Source: Calycina herbarum (taxonomy: Eukaryota; Ascomycota; Leotiomycetes; Helotiales; Pezizellaceae). From it: a stretch of DNA of 64,000 nucleotides. This document shows positions 56,211 through 64,000 of the stretch, one piece after another (the stretch's first letter is position 1; each line of letters begins with the position of its first letter). The notes under the pieces are model-generated. The model made no database searches. It was given only the letters and a program-made list of their open reading frames with translations, and was not told the origin of the DNA. The DNA is taken from the NCBI GenBank assembly GCA_001414485.1, contig LLEY01000106.1:62001-126000 (forward strand), written 5' to 3'. A program made the position numbers and the translations under genes.

Positions 56211-57290
56211 TACCTACTCAAGCTTATAGAGTAGCTAAGAGATCTAAGTTTCGGCTACTATAAGAAGAGTCTTACTTACTTCTTATTTATATTTCGTTAT
56301 ATACTTACTAGATTATCCTCTTATTCTCGGTTAAGAGGCGTGCTCCTAAGGTTCCTGGTCTAAGTTAGCACTTAATATCGTCTAAGACGTAAAGCCCGCT
56401 ATAGTATAGGCACTTTAGCTTATACTAAGCGTGCTTTAGGCACTTTAGGTAGAAGTCTTCAGAGTGTTAAGTAGTGCTATATAGTCAGTATCGCTAGTTC
56501 TTTTTATAGTTCCTTTAGTTATACTACCACTAGCACTTAGAGTACTAAGTAACCGTGGAAACCTTAGAGAGAGGCTTAAAGAAGACTCTTCTTCTAAAGA
56601 GAGACGTTATATCTAGGATAGCATAGTTAACTCGTGCTTCTTCTTCTTTAAAAAAGACAGTCTACAAGGTAAAGAATAGCTTATCTAAAAGCGAGCTACT
56701 TATTATATTAACCTTCGTAGGAGCTATTCTAATTCGCTCCTTTATTACTATAGTTACTACTTCAGCAGTAGTAGAGGCAAGGGTTGATATAATAGCTCCT
56801 TTTTCGTTGATTTTAATAGCTTTAATACTCTAGAGTATCTCTAATAAGCGGTATACTACCTAGTTTTATAAGGTCTCTATCTTAGCTATAGAGAATAGGG
56901 TCTATATAAATACCTTCTTTGTTAATATAAGAGCTTCTAGAGTAGCTTTGTTCTTAGGTATAATAGCGAATCTAGAGTTAACTAAGAGAACCTCTTATAT
57001 AAGGTCTTTATAGCCTATTTTTGGGTTATAGAGGGTAAGGAAGATAGCTAGAGCAGAATGTTTTCTTTTAAGGGAATCAGAGAGTAGCTGGATAAAGACT
57101 CTAAGGTCTAATTTAGCTAAGGACCTCTTATTCTTTTATAGCTTAGAAGTAATAGAAGGTAGAGGTAGTATTATTATTATTACTGTTACTATTATATTTT
57201 CAGGCGCTAAGGCACCTCTTATAGTCTATGTATATAAGAAATTTTCCGCTAGAGCTAGAGAGAGGGGGGGAGTTGTAGAAGGCGTAGGGC

Positions 57291-57619
57291 TGTGATAGAA
57301 CTATTAGGAATTGATCGGAATGATCGGAATTGGAATTGCCGAGTCTGCGTGCCGAATAGGATACGATACGGATGTTGTTTTAGGATTTGGAAAAGCCAGA
57401 TAGCTTCTGGACTTACTATTATCCGAACCTCTTGTAAATAGCTGCCTCCTCTCTATCGGGAAAGACCAATTTGGTCTTTTCCTTCGTATTAGAGCCTAGT
57501 ATTCGGATATGTTATTCTATCGAACGCACTTCTATATGCCTCTTTTATAGTATTATCTGTTTCGTGCTGTTATATTAAAAGACCAAATTCGACTCCGCCG
57601 GGGACGGCCTGTTATAATA
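57291..57619 (+). repeat. Putative 5' LTR of gypsy K
   Basis: It starts TGTGATAGAACT and ends GTTATAATA, compatible with TG...CA altered by RIP, about 329 bp. It contains a perfect inverted pair AAAGACCAA (57461-57469) and TTGGTCTTT (57471-57479). Without the partner LTR the limits rest on internal signals only. Confidence 0.5.
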
Positions 57620-60600
57620 TCTCACTCGAGCGCGCCGGCGTACTTGCTTCGAATTCGATTCAGCCTAGATTCGGATTAGTACATCGACAACCTTAAATAG
57701 CTAGGTAATTAGAGACCACCTAGACAGCTAGTGACACCGGGGTTTAGTATCTAAACAGTCAGCTAGTAAAATCGTAGGCGGTTCTTACGTTGATAGGAGT
57801 AGAATACGCTAAGTGTTTCCGAGACTCCTAATAACCCTCTCTATATAGGGATTGCTACATAAGATACGGATAGTCGACGATATACAGTTACCCGGAAGGC
57901 TCCCGAATCTACCCCTTAACCCCCTCGAACAGTATACGATATACCAGAATAAGGAGAGACCCTAGGTCCCTCTAAAGCTCCGCTTAAGAGCGTTGAGCAA
58001 CCTACTAGGGAAACTAGTAGGCCCCCCTCCGAAAGGTCTACGAATCGCACTTATACGCCTAAGAACAAAAGGTCCTAGAAAGGAAAGCAAACTGCTCGAA
58101 ACCCTAAAGATAACCGAGACTTTTCTAATATAGACGAGATACGGGGAGTAGTATAAGGCTTAGAAGAAAAACTTTAAGATAATAACGATCGGTTTATATA
58201 GTTAGAATTAATTATAAGCGAACTTAGGAATCAAATCAGAGACCCTCAACCTTAACGATCTCGATCCGAGAACGACCCTCCTTCCCTTCTAAGTCCTATA
58301 CCAGACCCCTTTCGCTTAAGGGATCCTGCCTCTAATGCCTTCCCTCGACGGTAGACTACCCTACTCGACCCTAAAGGTAGTCTGAATCCTATCTAACCTG
58401 TGAAAAGCAAGATTATAGAAAAGATTAAACCCTTAGATAATAGTATATTACCTATATACCGACAATAGAAGATATCAGTACGCGATAGACTACTAGTAAA
58501 TGCCGATTATTATAATATAAGCCTGACTCGAAAGGCCCTTATATAGGGAACAACTACTGAACTTGCTAGGAACTACCTTAAGCCTAGATATAAGTCTGAA
58601 TCGATTTATATTGCTTTCTACGATTATTAAGATATAATTAAACTTTTGGATTTATATTTCTTAACCGGATACGAGATAGAGGATATACGGAACGCCTTCT
58701 AGGCCTTGTAGATAGGTAGAAAGGATTATACTAGAGAAACGTTTACTAACTTTAGAGGTTGCTTTTCGAGTATAGCTATACTCGGAGGGATACTAGAGTT
58801 AGAACAGTTCTTCTATATATGGGAAAAGATTATACTACAGCTATGAAACTTAGCCGCTGTACTTAAGAGACGTTAGAACTATAACTTCGTTGAAATGGTA
58901 GCAGATCTTCTAGCCTTAGATAAGGAAAAACACTGAAACGCTGAGTTATATATAGCTAATACGACTAAGCTAGTCGGTATAACTACTTCGGCTAAAAGGA
59001 CTGCCTTTTAACCCTTATCTAGTATAATACTGAAACCCTCCCTACCTGTACGAGGATCCTTCTCTACTGTTTAGACCACTTCCTGAACTTTTAAACCTAC
59101 CTCGACTCCTGAACGCTAAAAGAATATAGATCGAGTCCTAGCTGGTATAACGTGTTACTACTATAGTAAGCCCGGACATTATAAACCCGATTACCCTTAG
59201 CTACCTAGTATTAAAGAGATAGTCTAGGAAGTGGACGAAGATGATATATAAGTCTCTATAGAGTACCCTGATTTAGACCCGGATTAGAGGGAAAACAAGG
59301 CGGCCTAGGTAAAGACTCCTTCCTAGGCCTACGCAAATGTGACCTATTAAACCTTGATCTTTCTAGCCTTATAGGAGGAAACCAATTCCTTATAGATACG
59401 ACCCTTAGTATACACGGATACGGTGTTAAGTTATAAGCTTTGATAGATATAGGAGCGAACGGTTTTCTATTCTTAAATCGACCTTTAGCTCTACGACTAG
59501 CCTAATTACTAGGATTACAGATTCAAAATTTACTATACTCGGTGCCTGTTCGTGGATATGACAGTAGTATTAAGAGTAAGGCAACGTAGTTTATATAGCT
59601 ATATCTGAACCTAGATAGACGTCGTATCTGTAACTGCCCCTTTGTCGTCCTAGACCTCGGATAATAAGACTTAATTATTAGAAACAAATGGTTGAAACAC
59701 TTTAAAATTCTCCTTAACCCTGCTAGGAATTAACTTATTTAGCTAGCCGAAACCCTACCGACTCCTTACTTTAGAAAGGAGATCTTACTTTCTTTAACTT
59801 CTAGCTGGATCTAGAAGCCTTATTTGAATATATAGTCGGATGCGAATCGAAGGGATTATACTCTCTATTAAGACGAAAAACGACGGAAGAAGGGTAAACT
59901 CTTAGCTAAGTTATTACTATTATCTACGACTCTGACTCCTAACCTTTCTACCTCTAACTCTGGTCTAAATCCCCTCTAACCTGTAAGTATAGCCTAGACG
60001 GATTAGACTATACACTTATTTATTAGCGAGATAAGTGCGAATGCTTTATATTTTAATATAAAACGACCTAATACTGAGTTCTTTATAACTAGCATCTATG
60101 AATTAGATCGGATTATTAAAGAGAAGTTAGCTCTGCCTATAGACGACGCTAAGACTATAGATCTAATACGGTCCCGACTCTCTAAATGTTATTTCTTATA
60201 CTAAGATGTATTCTTAAAGGCAGCCTTAGACAAACTTCCTCCTTACTATAAATATGATTATAAAATCACCTTAAACGAACTACTTCCTACCTCCTACTCC
60301 CCGCTATATCGACAGTTAACCGTAGAGCTATAAGCGACGAAAGAGTACCTTATTAATAATTTAAATAAAGGATTTATTATTAATAGTAATAGTCCTTTCG
60401 CCTTACTAGTACTCTTCGTTAAAAAGCCTAATAGCGATAAGCTACGGTTCTATATCGATTATTAGAAGCTTAATACTCTTACCTAAAACGACCCCTACCC
60501 GATTCCTCGTATCGACGAACTCCTTTCGAGAATAAGGAAAGCTAAGATCTTTACTAAGTTAAATATATAATAAGCCTTCTACTATATCTAAATAGACCTT

Positions 60601-60747
60601 AACTTAGAAGAGATAACCACGTTTAGGACTAGGTATAGAATATATAAATATAAGGTTCTTCCTTTTAGACTCTATAATAGACCCGCTACCTACTAACGTT
60701 ATATAAACGACGTCTTAATCGAATATCTAGATAACTTCTATATCGCT

Positions 60748-60759
60748 TACCTAGATGAT
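60748..60759 (+). other. Intact YLDD catalytic motif of gypsy K reverse transcriptase
   Basis: The codons TAC CTA GAT GAT are followed by ATATTAATTTATTCG, the ILIYS context of gypsy reverse transcriptases. The two catalytic Asp codons survived although the frame around them is broken. Confidence 0.85.
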
Positions 60760-63230
60760 ATATTAATTTATTCGGATAGTATCGAAGAATATAAGGAATA
60801 AGTTAGGAAGGTTCTAAATCGGCTCCGAGAAGCAGGACTCTAAGTGGACATTAAGAAAAGCGAATTCAGCGTTACCCGAGTTAAATATCTCGGTTATATA
60901 TTAACTACGAAAGGACTCGAAGTAGACCCTAAGAAAGTGGAACCTCTATGTAACTAGGCCCGACCTAGTACTGTAACGGGTATAAAGTCCTACCTAGGCT
61001 TTTATGGTTTCTATAGACAATTTATTAAGAACTTTAGTAAAATCGCAAAACCTCTAACTACTATAACGCGCCCTTTAGAGCCGTTTCGGTAGACACTCGA
61101 ATACGAGAAAGCCTTCGAAGAATTACGGACCTAGCTACTCTTAGTTCAAGCTTTATATTACTTCGACCCTAAACTTAATACGAAGCTGGAGATAGACTCT
61201 TCTAATAGAGTAATAGTAGGTGTATTCTCCTAATAACACGGTGATCGGTGGTATCTTATAGGTTTTTACTCCTACGTCCTAGTCGGCTACGAAGCAAATT
61301 AGGAAATCTACGATAAGGAATTGTTTATAATTATCGAAGCGTTTAAGAAGTAGAGGCCTAAACTTATGTCGTATTAGAGCTATATTAACGTATACTTAGA
61401 CTATAGATCCTTAGAATACTTTATAACAACTAAGCTGCTTACGGCTAAGCAAGTATAATAGATGGAATTCCTATCTGACTTTAATTTCTAGATCTGATTT
61501 ATATCTAGAATAGTAAATTAAAAGGCGGATATCCTAACTAGACGTGAGTAAGATATTAAAATATAGGATTAGGTTAAGTTAGATAGCTGCTTATATACCC
61601 TTTTTAGACCTGTTAGGTTAGACCTTTGAATTAATACTAACCTTGCTTAGACCTTTTTATAAAAATAAGCGATATTTATTAGTATAATTTAGCTAGATGT
61701 TATACTAAAATCTAGGTTAGACCTAATTTAAAGGCTAAAGGTAGATAATATATAATCCTTCTAGGAAGAGCGTGGCTAGCTTAAGAACGGTTATACTATC
61801 TTACTAGACAATTTACTCCTATTTAGAGGACGGCTTTGTGTCTAAAGAAACACTGAACTCTATACGAATCTGATCTGAGAAGTCTACGACTAAGTATCTA
61901 GTACTTACTTAAGTGCTTGAAAGATATACTAGTTGTTGGCTCCTGCCTACTACTAGATCGGTATAGGTTTGGACTGTAAAGTATATATAGCTAACTGCTA
62001 AGTGTGTAGATACTCTTATCTTCGACAGATTAAATAGTAAGGGTTTCTTTACCTACTACCAGTTCCTAATTACCTAATATAGCATTTATATATAGATTTT
62101 AAGTCCTTTCTAAAAGACAAATATAGATATGACGCTATACTAGTATTTATTAACCGTCTTAGGAAGGACTCGGTGTCTATTCTATACTATTCCACGACCG
62201 ACGCTAGAGGATTAGCTTAACTTTTTATATAATAGATCTATTATTTTAGATATTATTCTAAATCGATTACGTCTGATAGAGGACCTTAATTCGTCTCGGC
62301 TTTTTAGACGGAATTCTGTTGTATTATTAGTATTAAGCTTAAACTCTCTATAGCTTACTATAAATAAACAGATAGTTAGACAGAGATTATAAACCGATAT
62401 ATTGATTAGAGGCTAAGGCCTTTTATAACCTACTACTAGGATAATTAAAGCGAGTTAATCCCTCTAATAGACCGAGTATAAATGACTCTCCCGTACTCTT
62501 TGATTAGTATAACCTCTTATCAGCTTAAGTTTAGACTCGATTCGAGAACCTTATAGGACTAGAATACCCTAAAGACTTCTATTCCCTAGGAACGATTAAA
62601 TTACAATAAGGCAGCTAAAATAGCCTAACGTATATACTCGGCCTAGAACGTAGCTAAAGATAATATAACTAAAGCCTAGTAGAGAATATAAGACAGTACG
62701 AATCAATACTAAAGAGCTATTAACTAGGATATTAGTAATAAAGTCTACTTATTAATAAGGAACCTTAAGATAAATCGACCTAGCCGAAAGCTAGCCGAGT
62801 AGTGGACAGGACCTTTTAAGATACTAGAACGTATAGGATACTCTTATAGGTTAAAGCTCTTAGAAGGATTATTAATTTATAACGTTTTCGCTGCGGACGT
62901 ACTGTCTAAGGACCCGAATACCCCTCTAACTAGATAGGAAGCCTCAGAGCTACCTCTAGAGATCATTTAGGGTATATAAGAATAGGAAGTTTAAGAGATT
63001 CTTACTAGTAGACTTTTTAGGAGACAACTATAGTATTAAGTAAAATGGGTCGGCTACGATTCAGACCCTACTTAGTATCCTACTAACAATTTTTAAGGTT
63101 TACTATATTAATTAAGGGACTTCTATATTAAATACCTAGAGTAACCGGGACTACCCCGACTCCTCTCCAAATAGATACGTATATAGGAAATAGATAAGGA
63201 CGAGTAAAGAGTTTATTATTTAACTAAACA

Positions 63231-64000
63231 ACTCTTAATAGTATCTACTGATCCTAGTTACCCTCGAGTAACTTAAAATCGATAAAGTAGAAGAATAAGA
63301 AGATAATACTAAGTCGCTATTAAATAGGATCTAAAGCTTAACCTCCTCCTCTACCCTAGCTGCCCCGTTAGCCAGCTGTGTAGCAACAGCCTTAGCCTCC
63401 TTATTATCCTCGTTCTTATAATCCTCCTCCTCGCTATTCTCTCTACTAAAAGGGACCCGAACCGGCTTATCCCTAGGAACCCCCTCTATCTCCGCGTGCT
63501 TACGCTTCTTGCTCTGATGACCACCGGCGACCCGTAAGCTCTTCAGATGGGCTTTGAAGAGGTCCCGAATCTGGACCTGTACGGCATTACCGGCCTATTA
63601 GAATGTTAGTCTAAAATCACCTCTGTAACCGCACTAACTAAGGGAGGAATACTTATAGCAACCTCGACGCGAAGCGCCCGAGTCTCCTCGAGGAGCGAGT
63701 ACTACAACTCTGTTATAGTCTTAGGTGCCTCTGCAGCAGCAACGACTATGATCTTGTTAATAGCCTTAGCGGCCTTCTTAATCGTAACCGGGTTTTCCAA
63801 GAGCTGTAAGACAGTAAACTCCTTCTCTACAAACTAGGGCAACTACGATGGTTAGTATAGGTTTAGACTTGGTTCGGACTTAGGACTGCTTACTAGGACA
63901 TAAACGGCGTTCTGCCTAACACAATACTCGTACTTCTTAGATATGTCTTTTACGAAGACATACTCGTGCTCCCTGTCTCTAGCTTTTGCCCGAAGGCACC
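63231..64000 (-). other. Unclassified, less AT-rich tail with a degraded minus frame
   Basis: After gypsy K, base composition rises from about 63,340. On the minus strand a frame can be partly followed: ETGSTSMSS-type codons at the right end, then alternative frames with EDREHEYVFVKDI and VEEEVKL, and a Lys/Arg block (SKKRKHAEIEGVPRDKP) near 63,460-63,520. TAG and TGA codons and probable frameshifts interrupt it. It may be the first ORF of another retroelement running out of the window, or a decayed gene. I do not recognise it. Confidence 0.35.

Larger units (their letters stand above)
51660..57290 (-). mobile_element. Tad1-type LINE J, near full length, degraded
   Basis: The 3' tail is a run of TATTT units on the plus strand (51,660-51,685). 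On the minus strand, ORF1 (about 57,240-56,100) has the fungal LINE gag pattern (SRFAIIPKNKATLEAL, then degraded CCHC knuckles near 56,450-56,540). ORF2 has an endonuclease (VLQINVYKSS near 55,960; AGDFNL at 55268-55294), a reverse transcriptase with YAND at about 53,690-53,705 in place of (F/Y)ADD, and an RNase H start FIDSS near 52,790. Long stretches are open apart from TAG and TAA at Trp and Gln positions. A segment around 55,590-55,850 seems to interrupt the endonuclease. The G/A-rich repeat at 56,120-56,210 lies between the ORFs. Confidence 0.85.
57291..63230 (+). mobile_element. Ty3/gypsy chromovirus K, degraded, 3' LTR not seen
   Basis: It begins with a putative LTR (57,291 to about 57,619). 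Gag follows at about 58,350-59,350, with a knuckle altered to CYYYSKPGHYKPDY (59,155-59,200). A protease-like region lies near 59,430-59,700. The reverse transcriptase keeps its catalytic YLDD (60748-60759) followed by ILIYS. RNase H is near 61,190-61,500, integrase at about 61,950-62,600 (ITSDRGPQF at about 62,265), and a C-terminal chromodomain at about 62,980-63,165 (EVQEIL, VKWVGYDSDPT.YP). Chromodomains of this type target insertion to H3K9-methylated chromatin. TAG, TAA and TGA interrupt the frames. It abuts the 5' end of LINE J. No second LTR was found before 64,000. Confidence 0.85.

Overview
This window looks like one chromosome segment of a filamentous ascomycete (Pezizomycotina). 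Protein-coding genes have short introns of 49 to 111 nt with CTAAC-type branch points. The flanks are extremely AT- and TpA-rich transposon sequence with C-to-T and G-to-A changes on both strands, the classic footprint of repeat-induced point mutation (RIP). The small F-box and 2EXR-type proteins and the style of the cytochrome P450 fit a Leotiomycete, but that placement is an inference.

Left flank, 1 to about 30,780: no living gene is visible. It is a stack of transposons whose insertion order can be read from the target-site duplications. A Ty3/gypsy remnant (1-548 and 2412 to about 3,550, minus) carries a Fot1/pogo-like transposon (549-2409). A probable DIRS-like tyrosine-recombinase retrotransposon (about 3,600-6505 and 29,889 to about 30,780, minus) was split by a full-length gypsy element A (6506-29883, plus; 463-bp LTRs; TTCTC duplication). 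Inside A sit a second copy of the same family, B (22419-29271, minus; TCGAT duplication), and a Fot1-like element D (11162-20817, minus; TA duplication). D in turn contains a second Fot1-like element E (11346-13223, plus) and a different gypsy element C (14643-20561, minus; AGTAA duplication). Removing the insertions gives A about 6.86 kb, B 6.85 kb and D about 1.85 kb, as expected for intact elements.

Gene island, about 30.8 to 51.2 kb, with normal base composition. In order it holds a small F-box protein (minus); a three-exon serine/proline-rich protein with an N-myristoylation-type start, plus a downstream proline-rich ORF; a broken 2EXR-type gene (minus) with a decayed repeat of its 3' end; a Gyp7-like Rab GTPase-activating protein with four exons; a convergent cytochrome P450 with a GC-AG intron; an SR-like hypothetical protein; a multi-span membrane protein with a one-base frameshift; a minimal PHD-finger protein; two small proteins, one cysteine-rich; and a basic proline-rich protein with an NLS-like start. 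There is no sign of a shared pathway among them.

Right flank, 51.4 to 64 kb: a 115-bp tandem repeat is cut by the 3' tail of a Tad1-type LINE (51,660 to about 57,290, minus). The LINE appears to carry a tRNA-like insertion. A Ty3/gypsy chromovirus (57,291 to about 63,230, plus) with a chromodomain follows, then an unclassified, less AT-rich stretch to the end. All transposon reading frames are riddled with RIP-type stops. The most informative observations are the resolved nesting, the sharp RIP border near 29.1 kb, RIP-type nonsense codons in a gene of the island, and the local tandem decay of gene 3' ends.
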